Assembly (NCBI GenBank): GCA_021324855.1
Contig: JAJPIG010000015.1
Location: forward strand, 248,001 to 312,000
From: Pseudomonadota bacterium
GTDB lineage: Bacteria; Desulfobacterota; Binatia; Binatales; Binataceae
Direction of reading: 5' to 3'
DNA length: 64,000 nucleotides
Shown here: positions 37,999 through 46,705 of the stretch, piece after piece
Position numbering within the stretch: position 1 is the stretch's first letter
Layout: every line of letters starts with the position of its first letter
Notes under the pieces: model-generated
What the model saw: the letters and a program-made list of their open reading frames with translations, nothing else
Told to the model about the DNA's origin: nothing
Database searches by the model: none
Translations under genes and position numbers: made by a program

Positions 37999-39075
37999 CT
38001 ACGGCGAGGCCGAGCAGGCGCGATACTTGTTCGAGTACTCGAGCTGGATCGAGTAGAGGTGGCCGTTGATCGCGAACGAGGGGACGATCGCTTCGCCGGC
38101 CATATTGGGCGGACCCTGACATACGTCTCCGATCTCGGCTTCGAATTCGTTCAATGAATTGACGTTGAACCAGGCGTCGCCGTCCGGATCGGTGAGCGTT
38201 TCGAACGTTTCATGCGAGAGGACCGAGTCGGTCGAATTCACGATTTGCTCGTTCTGACCCGGGACGGCGACCGCGCATCCGGGAACATCCTGATACGGCT
38301 CGACGGTGAAATAAGTGGTCTTGCCGCCGGCATTCGCCCATGCATGATAACCGCAGAAGGTGAACTGTGCAGGGTTGTCCGGCGAGTAACATCCGATCAG
38401 GTTGGCGCAGGTATCGACGCCCTGCGGCAGAAAGATGTGGTAGATGTGGCCGGGCCCGGCGCCGCCGACCGCCGAGGCCGCGAAGGCGATCGCGATGATA
38501 TCGCCGCCGGTGCACATGCTCGCGGTGCTGCAGTTACTCGCGACGGCGCCCATCGGCATCTCTGCGCCTACCGTGTAGCGACGGCTTGCCGTGCTGCCGA
38601 CGTACTGATCGACCAGATGGATGAACCGGCTCTTCACCAGATCCTTTTCGAATCCAAGCGGATTACCCCAGCAACTGCCGTCGGCGCATCCGAGATAAAC
38701 GTTGTGCAGCACCGCCGATTGGATTGTAAGCCCGGCGAAGAAGGCGAGGTTGGCGGGGTAGAAACCCGGACTCGGCACACGCGCTATTTGCCGCATCGCC
38801 ATCATCCGCCCGGCCCTGAGCTTATCGGCGGAGAGTGACTCGGGGCCGTTCAGCGCCGCGGTCGCTCCCGCCTCCGTGCGAGCCCGTGTGATGTGATAGT
38901 GGACCTGAGCCGATGCGGCCGCATCGCGATTGGCTGCCGTGACCTGAACATGGATTGGGGCGGAAGCGTCTTCAGCAGCAGTTGGTTGCGCAAATCCGGA
39001 CGACCAGGAGAGCATCGACAGCGCCGATAGCAAACCGATTGCAAACGTCCATCGTGAACCCGGTCGATCCCTCAC
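37999..39075 (-). CDS. Secreted protein with HExxE motif (exordium/phosphate-induced-like)
   Basis: 358 residues with a signal peptide (LLSALSMLSWSSGFAQ). The mature part has a SHETFETLTDPDGDAW segment: an H-E-x-x-E core followed by TDPDG, as in secreted proteins of the exordium/phosphate-induced-1 group and some putative metallopeptidases. Ten or so Cys residues (CADGSCWG, CSTASMCTGG, CANLIGCYSPDN, FCGYHAW) point to disulfides. It acts outside the cytoplasm; a glycan or peptide role is a guess. Alone in its region. Confidence 0.6.
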   Translation of the reverse strand: MRDRPGSRWTFAIGLLSALSMLSWSSGFAQPTAAEDASAPIHVQVTAANRDAAASAQVHYHITRARTEAGATAALNGPESLSADKLRAGRMMAMRQIARVPSPGFYPANLAFFAGLTIQSAVLHNVYLGCADGSCWGNPLGFEKDLVKSRFIHLVDQYVGSTASRRYTVGAEMPMGAVASNCSTASMCTGGDIIAIAFAASAVGGAGPGHIYHIFLPQGVDTCANLIGCYSPDNPAQFTFCGYHAWANAGGKTTYFTVEPYQDVPGCAVAVPGQNEQIVNSTDSVLSHETFETLTDPDGDAWFNVNSLNEFEAEIGDVCQGPPNMAGEAIVPSFAINGHLYSIQLEYSNKYRACSASP

Positions 39076-39820
39076 AAAAGCTCCTCTTCAGAAACTATCC
39101 GGAGTGCAAACGTTCCAATCGAAGTGAAAGGAGGTAGGTTTACCGCTAGAAGACTAATTATGGAGGAAAGTATGCGGCCGTCGCAACAGTCGGTGGTCTA
39201 GACCGGATCGTTGGACGGCCGCCGTCGGGGCAGCCCCAGACCGAAGCGCAACAGCGCACTCCGCACTGTTCGGTCTCGGACTGCTCTTTGAGTTGCTCGA
39301 CCCCGGCGCGTCGATAGCTTATTTGGCGCTGCTGGGAAGCGAGCTATAATTGGATTTGGGCTTCGACCACCTCGTGAGCAAGCTAAGATGCTTCATCCCC
39401 TTCGTGCCCTGTGTATCTGCGCGATGAGAGCAGTCGTTATGCCATCAAAAAACTCAAATGAAGTCGGACTGCAGGCGAGAATTCTTTGGTAAATTGTACA
39501 AACTACAACCGAAAATATCCAAAATTTCGCGCTTCCCCTCATCAAAGTCAGGCGCGAACGCCATTTCTGAAAGAAGAAAGTCTTGAAGTTTGTAATCTTT
39601 ACATCCGCGGGAATTACTAAATTTCAAATCTTGACAGGAAGAATGATCCCGCTCACCCAAAAAAACGGCCTGTTTTCAATCTGAACCATATGGCATGAGC
39701 GTTGCTGTCCATCAAGAAAAGTACAAAGGGAAATCTAGAGCCCCGATTAATCATCGGTTCGCCGGCGAACACTAATCCGATCAAGACCACGGGCGTCCCC
39801 CTCCCTCGTGGCTGATTGAT
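39076..39820. other. Long intergenic region, mostly without genes
   Basis: About 745 bases between the secreted HExxE gene and the repeat pair. A short minus-strand frame of 68 codons (39454-39660, TTG start) is open but has no ribosome site and no recognisable content. The 39440-39660 part is clearly A/T-richer. Nothing else is supportable. Confidence 0.4.
39756..39770. repeat. First copy of palindromic repeat GGTTCGCCGGCGAAC
   Basis: A 15-base unit whose core GTTCGCCGGCGAAC is its own reverse complement. A second copy, extended by two pairs, is at 39821-39838. Both are preceded by related GATTAATCAT / CTGATTGATA sequence, so the element is a tandem-like direct repeat of about 65 bases spacing. 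Confidence 0.75.
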
Positions 39821-39843
39821 AGGTTCGCCGGCGAACCTTTTTT
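39821..39843 (+). terminator. Perfect hairpin with T-tract, second repeat copy
   Basis: AGGTTCGCCGGCGAACCT (39821-39838) is an 18-base perfect palindrome followed by TTTTT, so on the plus strand it has the form of an intrinsic terminator. On the minus strand it lies 33 bases past the end of the lipoprotein gene and could close that operon too. Confidence 0.6.
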
Positions 39844-39875
39844 CCGCCGTTAAATTCCAAAGCTTCCTCTGAAGA

Positions 39876-40424
39876 CTAAAAACCGGTCTGGGACGGCGTT
39901 GCTGTAGCGGCCTCGACCTTGTCGGCCAGCAGTGATGCCTTCTCAGCCAGACCCGTGGCCGCGACGTAATCATGCTCGCCCAGAGCGTGCGTAGCAGCAT
40001 CTGCGAAGCCGGTGGCCTGCGCGTAAGTGGCTGCATCGTCGCCGCTCAACTTCGATCGATCAACTTTGCCGAGCTTTGCATGCGCTGAGTCGAGCAGACT
40101 CTCAGCACGGCGGCGCGCAGCCTCGTCATTATCGAGTGTGATCGTCGGAGCGGCGCCGGTTGGTGTCGCCTCGGGCGACGCCGATGATTCCGCGGTCGCA
40201 TGGCCGCGGCCCCGATGTTTCCCATGCGGCGGCGCCTCCTCCGCTATTGGGCTCGCGGTCGGCTCCGGTGTGGGCGTGGCGGTCGGCGTGGACAAAGGCG
40301 AGCTGGCAGGCGTCGGCCGGGGCGTAGATCCGAAATTAGACAGCGCTTCGCAACCCCAGACCGTCATCATCAGTCCGGCGGCAGCGCAGAAGCCGGCGGT
40401 AAATCCTGTCCCCCTCCGTATCAC
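39876..40424 (-). CDS. Putative lipoprotein with Pro/Thr-rich linker
   Basis: 182 residues from a GTG at 40424, one base after the histidine-kinase stop. The N-terminus (RRGTGFTAGFCAAAGLMMTV) ends in TVWGC, a possible though imperfect lipobox. A Pro/Thr/Ser-rich stretch follows (about residues 35-90), then a helical part (RRRAESLLDSAHAKLG and AATGLAEKASLLADKVEAA) resembling DUF4398-type envelope proteins. Same operon as the kinase and regulator upstream, so it may be the sensed or regulated envelope component. Confidence 0.65.
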   Translation of the reverse strand: MIRRGTGFTAGFCAAAGLMMTVWGCEALSNFGSTPRPTPASSPLSTPTATPTPEPTASPIAEEAPPHGKHRGRGHATAESSASPEATPTGAAPTITLDNDEAARRRAESLLDSAHAKLGKVDRSKLSGDDAATYAQATGFADAATHALGEHDYVAATGLAEKASLLADKVEAATATPSQTGF

Positions 40425-40425
40425 G

Positions 40426-42321
40426 TCACTCCAATGTCCTCTCGGGTACCAGCCCGACGCCCATCTGACGCTCGAGCGGCAGGCGAATGCGGACCGTGGT
40501 TCCCTGGCCCACCTGACTCTGCGCATTGACCGTTCCGCCGTGTAGATCGATAGCTCTAAGCGCGAGTGACAATCCGAGACCGGTGCCGCCCTCCTTGGTG
40601 GTGTAATACAGTTGAAAGATACGCTCGAGATGCTCTTCCGGTATCCCGATACCTTCATCTCGCACCACAATTTCGAGCATCCCTTCTCCCACCGTCCCGG
40701 TGCTGATGGTCATCGTGCCGCCGTCCGGCATGGCCTCCACGGCATTCGCGATTATATTGCGTAATCCTTCGCTAAGTAGCGCGCGATCGGCCTTCACAGG
40801 CGCCAAGCTGCGCTCCAAATGGTACTGTACATGCACATTCGACGGTATCGTAATCTGCAAGACGGTTTCCCTCAGCAGATCATTCATGTCGACGCTCGTT
40901 AATTGAAGCTGTTCCGGACGCATAAAGCGCATTAGTGCGTCGACCACCTGATCGAGCCGCGCAATTTCGTCGCGCACCGACCGGATGCGCTCCTCTACCG
41001 GCTTGCCGCTCTGCGCATCGAGGCTCAGAAGCTCCAGCTCCAAGCTCATCGCGTTGAGCGGGTTACGAATCTGATGTGCGACGCCGGAGATCAAGCCGCC
41101 GAGCCGCGCAAGCCGCCCGGAATAATCGAATACGTGCTCGAGTTCCTGCACCGGCGCGAGGTCGCGAGCGATCAGCAGCACGCCCGCCGGTTCGGGGCCT
41201 TGGCCGAGGGAGAAAATCGATACCAGCAGTCGCGTGAGCGCAGGTCCATCGCCGAGCTCGACCGCAATATCGTGCACCTCGTTGCCGGTCGAGTACGCGC
41301 TATCAATGATGGGAATCAGGGGATGGTTATGGCCGAGCAGGGCGCGAATCTGTTTGCCGTCGGCAAGGCCGCCGGACGGCAACCCGAGTCGCGCCTGCGC
41401 CTCACCGTTGCAAAAAAGGATCAAACCGCCCGAATCAAGCAGGATGACCGCATCCGTGATCGATCGGAAGATGTTGAAGAACTGACCGCGTTCATTCTCC
41501 CACTGATTGCGGTTTCGGCGGATTCGCTCGGAGAGCACATTGAACTTCTCAGCCAGCGAGCCGAGTTCGTCACGGCCTGCCACCTCGACCTCGACGCCCT
41601 CGATCTCGCCGCGGCTGGTCGTCAGCCGCTCGACGCCGCGGGTGATTTCGAGCAGCGGCCGCAGCATCCGCCCGCCGAACATCATCGCGCCGATCAGCGA
41701 CAGCAGGATTACGCCCATCGAGACCGCGAGGATGTTATCGATCGAGCGGCGCACTTCGTCGGCCAGCAGCGCGGTCGACAGTCCGACCTTGATCACGGCA
41801 AACGGTTGATTGTTGATCTGCACGTCGCGGCTGATCTGATAGGTCTGCTGGCGCCACATCGCTGATAGTCGCGATGGTGGCCACCATGCCGAGACGCGAT
41901 CCTCGAGCACGCTGAAGGGCTCCACCGGCGTCGCCGGTTCAGATCCGTCCGGCGCGGCCGCCTGGAGGGCGGGACTTCCGACCGCGGCGACCTGCGCCGT
42001 CGCCTGGTTGCTGCTGACGATCGTCGTGCCGGAGGGCGTATCGATGCGCACGAAAACGACGCCTTTGCCGAAGGCCTGCGACGAGAGCAAAAAACCGCGC
42101 AGCGCTGCGCTGCGGGTGAGTGCGTCGGCCGGATCGGCCGGGGCCGAGGCCAGGATCGCACGGATCTGCTCAAAGGCCTGATTGATGATGAGCGCGCCGG
42201 AATCCTCGAGATCCTGCACCATCACGGCGACCCGTCGATCGATCTCGATTCCACTCACGATGGTGACCGGGACGATCAGCAGGATCAAAAAAACAACCGC
42301 GAACTTAACGCGCAGGCCCAT
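40426..42321 (-). CDS. Sensor histidine kinase (HAMP, PAS, HisKA, HATPase)
   Basis: 631 residues: a membrane helix at residues 7-24, a periplasmic sensor region to about 195, a second helix (ILAVSMGVILLSLIGAMMFG), a HAMP region, a PAS-like domain, then HisKA with the H-box SGVAHQIRNPLNAM and the ATPase domain (N-box AEGLRNIIANAVEAMP-like, G1 DEGIGIP, G2 GGTGLGLSL). It autophosphorylates and passes phosphate to the response regulator upstream (42361-43731). Pairs of this type (NtrY/ZraS-like with sigma54 partners) respond to envelope or metabolite cues; the cue is unknown. Confidence 0.93.
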   Translation of the reverse strand: MGLRVKFAVVFLILLIVPVTIVSGIEIDRRVAVMVQDLEDSGALIINQAFEQIRAILASAPADPADALTRSAALRGFLLSSQAFGKGVVFVRIDTPSGTTIVSSNQATAQVAAVGSPALQAAAPDGSEPATPVEPFSVLEDRVSAWWPPSRLSAMWRQQTYQISRDVQINNQPFAVIKVGLSTALLADEVRRSIDNILAVSMGVILLSLIGAMMFGGRMLRPLLEITRGVERLTTSRGEIEGVEVEVAGRDELGSLAEKFNVLSERIRRNRNQWENERGQFFNIFRSITDAVILLDSGGLILFCNGEAQARLGLPSGGLADGKQIRALLGHNHPLIPIIDSAYSTGNEVHDIAVELGDGPALTRLLVSIFSLGQGPEPAGVLLIARDLAPVQELEHVFDYSGRLARLGGLISGVAHQIRNPLNAMSLELELLSLDAQSGKPVEERIRSVRDEIARLDQVVDALMRFMRPEQLQLTSVDMNDLLRETVLQITIPSNVHVQYHLERSLAPVKADRALLSEGLRNIIANAVEAMPDGGTMTISTGTVGEGMLEIVVRDEGIGIPEEHLERIFQLYYTTKEGGTGLGLSLALRAIDLHGGTVNAQSQVGQGTTVRIRLPLERQMGVGLVPERTLE

Positions 42322-42360
42322 ACCTGCCGTACTCCAGGCGTCAGGCGTTGATCGGACTGA

Positions 42361-43731
42361 CTACCAGTCCTTGGCCTGGTAACGCTCGAGCCGATTGTAG
42401 AGAGTTTTAAGGCTAATACCTAGAAGTTCGGCAGCGCGCGGCTTGTTGCCGGAAGTGAACTCGAGCGTGCGGCGGATGAACTCGCGCTCCAGATCATCGA
42501 GCGAGCTGCCGAGCGGGAGTTCGAAAGTCCCGGCGGTGTTGCTGCTTAGACGGCGGATTTCCGGCGGGAGATCGTCGGCCTCGATCAGCGCTCCGCTGCT
42601 GACGATGAGCGCGCGCTGGATCACATTGCGCAACTGCCGCACGTTTCCCGGCCATCGATAGCTGCGCAGCACTTCGAATGCTTCGTTGTTGACGCCCTTG
42701 GCCGGCCGCGAGTCCGCCTCCGAAAACTCCCGGATGAAATGCTCAACCAGGTCGGGGATATCCTCCGGGCGATCGCGCAGCGGCGGCAGTTCGATGGTGA
42801 AAACGTTCAGCCGGTAATAGAGGTCTTCGCGCAGCGCGCCATCGCGCAAGGCGTCCTCCAAGTTGCGATTGGAGGCGGCGAGCACGCGCACGTCGAGCGA
42901 AATCTCGCTGGTTCCTCCCAGCCGTCGGAGCTTTTGTTCTTCGATCACCCGCAGCAGTTTCGCCTGCAGGTCGATCTTCATCTCGGTGATCTCATCCAGC
43001 AGCAGGGTGCCACCGGTGGCCAGCTCGAAGCATCCCTCGCGGCGGCGATCGGCGCCGGTAAATGCGCCGCGCTCGTGGCCGAAAAGCTCGCTCTCCATCA
43101 GGGTCTCGGGCAATGCCGCGCAATTGACGGCGACGTAAGGACCCGAGCGGCGCGGTGAAAGATCGTGAATCGTGCGCGCCACCAGTTCTTTGCCCGTGCC
43201 GCTCTCGCCGCGCACGATCACCGAGGCGGTGCTCGGCGCAAGCTGCTCGATCAACGCCATCACGCGCTGCATCGCGCTCGAACGTCCGACCAGCTTTCCA
43301 AATTGTCCCGCCTTGCGCAGGAGCTTCTGCAGACGGACGTTTTCCTGGCTGACGCTCAGATGCTGCGCGAGATTCGCCAGCACGATGCGCAGATGGGCCG
43401 GATCGACCGGCTTGCGCATGTAATCGTAAACGCCCAGCTTCATCGCGCGGACCGCGTCCGGGATATCGCCATGGCCGGAAATCACGATCGTGCGCTGGTT
43501 GAGATCGAGGCCCTTTTCGCGAATCGCGTCGAGCACGGCGAATCCGTCCTTGCGCGGCAACCGCAGATCGAGCAGCAGCAGGTGCGGCGCAAAGGAATCG
43601 ATCAGATTGAGGGTCTGCTCGCCGTCGGCGGCAGCCTCAACCCGATGACCCCATGAGGAGATCAGCTCGGACCAGGCGCGGCGAGTGGCGGGATCGTCTT
43701 CGGCAACCAGTATGCGCTTTTCTTCAGCCAT
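42361..43731 (-). CDS. Sigma54-dependent response regulator (NtrC family)
   Basis: 456 residues: receiver domain (ILVAEDDPATRRAW, phospho-Asp in LLLLDLRLPRKDG), AAA+ domain with Walker A GESGTGKELVA, the sigma54-contacting loop GAFTGA, and R-finger-containing region, then a Fis-type helix-turn-helix (EFTSGNKPRAAELLGISLKT). It activates sigma54 promoters. First gene of a minus-strand operon with its kinase 39 bases behind. No -24/-12 element was found by eye near the catabolic genes. Confidence 0.95.
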   Translation of the reverse strand: MAEEKRILVAEDDPATRRAWSELISSWGHRVEAAADGEQTLNLIDSFAPHLLLLDLRLPRKDGFAVLDAIREKGLDLNQRTIVISGHGDIPDAVRAMKLGVYDYMRKPVDPAHLRIVLANLAQHLSVSQENVRLQKLLRKAGQFGKLVGRSSAMQRVMALIEQLAPSTASVIVRGESGTGKELVARTIHDLSPRRSGPYVAVNCAALPETLMESELFGHERGAFTGADRRREGCFELATGGTLLLDEITEMKIDLQAKLLRVIEEQKLRRLGGTSEISLDVRVLAASNRNLEDALRDGALREDLYYRLNVFTIELPPLRDRPEDIPDLVEHFIREFSEADSRPAKGVNNEAFEVLRSYRWPGNVRQLRNVIQRALIVSSGALIEADDLPPEIRRLSSNTAGTFELPLGSSLDDLEREFIRRTLEFTSGNKPRAAELLGISLKTLYNRLERYQAKDW

Positions 43732-43885
43732 CCAGGCGATGAATTCCGCGGGTAGCGATGAACAAGCTACCTTTATGACGCTAGCATCGCCGATACAGCT
43801 TTGAAACCCTGCAGAACAGCGGGGAACTGGTTCAGTTTGCCAAATTGAACCAGCGCCAACAGCGAAAGGCGGAAGAGCGTCGGGA

Positions 43886-44713
43886 TCAGCCGGAGGGCAT
43901 CACGCGAAGCGCATACTCGACCATTTTCGGCACCAGACGAGGGCGGGCCAGGCGCGGATCGTACTTCTGGAAGCGGCGCTGGTACTCTTCGAGGCAGGTG
44001 CGCGCCAGCCGGCTGAAGGTCACGTCGGCGTCGATCGCGTCGGCCTGCATCACAAAATCCTCGCCGGCGCCGCTCCCGCGCGCCATCGAAAGCGCGGTGC
44101 GCATGCGTCCCGCCGCCTGGATCGAGATTCCCAGTGCGCGCCGGATTCCGAACCACGGCTTAAGCGCCTTCAAATTGCGATTCCGGTAGATCGCCCAGTT
44201 CACGAAAAAGATCACGTGGCGCGCCTCTTCGTCCATGAAGGCATCGAAGATCTCCATCAACTCCGGCGGAAAAAAGCCGGTCTCCCCGGCGAGCCGGAAC
44301 AGGCCGAAGGCGAAGAACGAATCGAACACCTCGCCATAGCCCATGCGCAGGAAGCCCCATTCGGCATCGCGCTGCTTATGGCTCAAATCGTCCCGTACCT
44401 GGACGCCGATATGGTCGAGCAGGCTCTGCAGGATGCCGGCGTGACGGCCCTCCTCGTAGGATTGCATCGCGATCACTTCGCGCAGCATCGGATCACGTTC
44501 GACCTCAGCCATCAGACGCACGCGGGCGCCGGCGACGCGCTCGGTCTTAACTGCCTCATCCCAGAACGGCATCGCACGTAGCCGCGCGATAGTCGCTTCA
44601 TCGAGCCGGGGCCAATGGATGTCGCGCACCTCGAAGGTGCGAAAGGTGTTGCGAAATTCGTCGCAGAAAAGTTTCTTGTGCTCGCCGCTGCCGAGGCGAA
44701 GCTTAGCCATCAT
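43886..44713 (-). CDS. Ferritin-like di-iron protein
   Basis: 275 residues. Two E-x-x-H pairs sit where a di-iron ferritin-like four-helix bundle expects them: E88/H91 (SYEEGRHAG) and E163/H166 (DEEARHVIF), with E70/E72 and E151 as candidate further ligands. Helical throughout. Members of this broad group include oxygenases, desaturase-like and hydroxylase proteins; function unknown. It is the first of four such proteins in the window and stands alone on the minus strand, facing away from the cupin-enamidase operon. Confidence 0.8.
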   Translation of the reverse strand: MMAKLRLGSGEHKKLFCDEFRNTFRTFEVRDIHWPRLDEATIARLRAMPFWDEAVKTERVAGARVRLMAEVERDPMLREVIAMQSYEEGRHAGILQSLLDHIGVQVRDDLSHKQRDAEWGFLRMGYGEVFDSFFAFGLFRLAGETGFFPPELMEIFDAFMDEEARHVIFFVNWAIYRNRNLKALKPWFGIRRALGISIQAAGRMRTALSMARGSGAGEDFVMQADAIDADVTFSRLARTCLEEYQRRFQKYDPRLARPRLVPKMVEYALRVMPSG

Positions 44714-44983
44714 GCTCCCCCGAATACCGCCGTCGTCCTTCCAGCCCCTCCCATTCTGGTCGGCCGTTTTGTGACCAGCGGCGCAAGCTAACGGCAGCCG
44801 GTCGATCAGTCCAAAATAAACGGGACTAAATTTAGCGGGCTATGCGGGTTCGCGCCAGATCATGGGAGGGAGGTTGCGGTATCGGCGGCTGGCGTTTGGA
44901 TTGCGCTTTTGCGATAAGGGCCGGAGATTCGCGAGTGGTGTGCAAAAGGAACTCAAGTCGTTGGAAAGGAAGGTGGAACAGCG

Positions 44984-45520
44984 ATGGCAACGCAGTATCG
45001 TCGCATCGTGACCGGACATAACGCCAATGGAAAATCGATCATCGTCAGCGACGGCCCTGCACCGGGCGGCTTTGACGAGCACGGCGGCGGGACGGCTGAA
45101 TTCTGGATCACCGACCAGATCCCGGTCGACAACAAAACGCCCAAGGGCGACCCGGCCGGGCGTCCAACCAAGCTGGAGCCGCCGCCCAATGGCTCGATTA
45201 TGAGATTCTTCGCGTTGCCGCCTGATTCCGTCTTCAAGCCGGGTGAGGCCGAGAAGCACGCCAAGGCGCTGTTCGCGTCGATCGGCGCATCACATTGCCA
45301 GGTAGACACCTCGCGGCATCCCGCGATGCATCGCACGAAGACCATCGACTACATCATTCTGCTATCGGGTGAGGTGAAGCTGATCCTCGACGAGGGCGAG
45401 ACGATGATGAAGCCGTTCGACGTCGTGATCCAGCGTGGCACGAATCACGCCTGGGCAAACCCGGGCAAGGTGCCGGCGCTGCTGGTCGCGGTGCTGATCG
45501 ACGCCGAGCCGGCGCCGTAG
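44984..45520 (+). CDS. Cupin-domain protein
   Basis: 178 residues. Single cupin barrel with the metal-binding part SRHPAMHRTKTIDYIILLSG (His, His, Glu-like positions) and the second motif FDVVIQRGTNHAWANPGKVP (His). Such proteins are often dioxygenases or isomerases acting on small catabolic acids. It starts the plus-strand run, is nine bases from the enamidase homologue, and its AAGGAAGG site is clear. Substrate unknown. Confidence 0.85.
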   Translation: MATQYRRIVTGHNANGKSIIVSDGPAPGGFDEHGGGTAEFWITDQIPVDNKTPKGDPAGRPTKLEPPPNGSIMRFFALPPDSVFKPGEAEKHAKALFASIGASHCQVDTSRHPAMHRTKTIDYIILLSGEVKLILDEGETMMKPFDVVIQRGTNHAWANPGKVPALLVAVLIDAEPAP

Positions 45521-45529
45521 CGACTTGCG

Positions 45530-46705
45530 ATGAGTCTCGCAATCATCAATCTTGGCGATTCGCACTGCGGCGATCTGGTCGGATCGCCGATTAAGGGCGA
45601 CGCCGTGATCTGCGCTGATGGAACGATCGCATGGATCGGCAGTTCGAGCGAAGTCCGCCCCGGCGAGCATGAGACTGTCGTCGATGCGGCCGGGGCGACG
45701 CTCGCGCCCGGCCTTATCGATTCGCATTTTCACAATTCATTCGGCGACTACACGCCGCGGCAAAACGCCGCCGGCTATTTCGAGAGCTACCTGCACGGTG
45801 GAATGACCCGCGCGATCTCGGCCAGCGAGATTCATGTGCCCGGACGCCCGCGCGATGTCCCCGGCGTCAAGGCGCTCGCGATCACTGCCGAGCGATGCTT
45901 TCGCGACTATCATCCGGCGGGCGTCACGCTGCACGCCGGCTCGGTCATCCTGGAACCGGGCCTTACGCCCAACGACTTCGCCGAGTTGAGGCGTCACGGC
46001 GTATGGCTCGCCAAGGCCGGCTTCGGCTCTTTCGCTCATCCGATGGATTACGTGCCGGTCGTTCACGCGGCCCGCGCCGCCGGGTTGGTCGTCATGTGCC
46101 ATACGGGTGGAAGCTCGCTGCCCGATACGAAAGAAAAAATCGGCGCGAACGAGATCATCGCGATGCATCCGAACGTCGCTGGTCACGTGAATGGCGGACC
46201 AACCGCGCTCAGCGTTGAAGAGAACGCACGCATCGTGAGCGAAGGCGGCGATATTGCCTTGCAGGTGGTGCGCGCCGGTAATTTCCGTTCTGCGCTCGAT
46301 ATCGTAAAGCGCGCCATCGACGGCAATTGCCTCGAACGGGTGCTGATCGCGAGCGACTCGCCGAGCGGCACCGGCTTACTGTCGCTTGGGATGCTGAGCC
46401 TGATGGCGGAGCTGGCGTCGGTCGGGCCGCTCAGCGGACGCCAGGCGATCGCGGCGGCGACCGGCTCCGTCTCCGCGGTCTACGGGCTTCAGGCAGGACG
46501 GATCGAAGTCGGGCGTCCGGCCGATTTAATCGTTATCGATGCGCCCCATGGTTCGTCGGCGAAGGATGCCTTCAGCGCGCTGGAATTGGGCGATGTGGCC
46601 GCCGTAGCCGTGGCGATCACACAGGGCATCGTGCGGTTCGCACGCAGCCGCAATACGCCGCCGCCAATGCGTCGAGTGAGAGTCAGCGACCGGGGCAGCG
46701 GCTAG
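45530..46705 (+). CDS. Amidohydrolase, enamidase-like (nicotinate-pathway type)
   Basis: 391 residues. Besides the amidohydrolase metal pair H66-x-H68 (APGLIDSHFHNS), long segments recall the enamidase of nicotinate fermentation in Eubacterium barkeri: DYTPRQ, FHGGMTRAISA-type, HPNVAGHVNGGPTALSVEE, ASDSPSGTGL and the C-terminal SRNTPPP. Enamidase hydrolyses 6-oxo-tetrahydronicotinate with deamination to 2-formylglutarate. The match is from memory, without alignment. It sits beside a cupin and two genes before a molybdenum hydroxylase, the partner enzyme type in that pathway. Its TAG stop overlaps the stop of the convergent hydrolase. Confidence 0.82.
   Translation: MSLAIINLGDSHCGDLVGSPIKGDAVICADGTIAWIGSSSEVRPGEHETVVDAAGATLAPGLIDSHFHNSFGDYTPRQNAAGYFESYLHGGMTRAISASEIHVPGRPRDVPGVKALAITAERCFRDYHPAGVTLHAGSVILEPGLTPNDFAELRRHGVWLAKAGFGSFAHPMDYVPVVHAARAAGLVVMCHTGGSSLPDTKEKIGANEIIAMHPNVAGHVNGGPTALSVEENARIVSEGGDIALQVVRAGNFRSALDIVKRAIDGNCLERVLIASDSPSGTGLLSLGMLSLMAELASVGPLSGRQAIAAATGSVSAVYGLQAGRIEVGRPADLIVIDAPHGSSAKDAFSALELGDVAAVAVAITQGIVRFARSRNTPPPMRRVRVSDRGSG

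Noticed and set aside
39653-40036. 127-codon minus-strand frame
   Set aside because: Overlaps the lipoprotein gene and mainly translates the palindromic repeat region; no ribosome site or recognisable domain.
44714-44983. Sigma54 promoter for the catabolic run
   Set aside because: No convincing GG-N10-GC element with the TGGCAC/TTGC context was found by eye in this gap.
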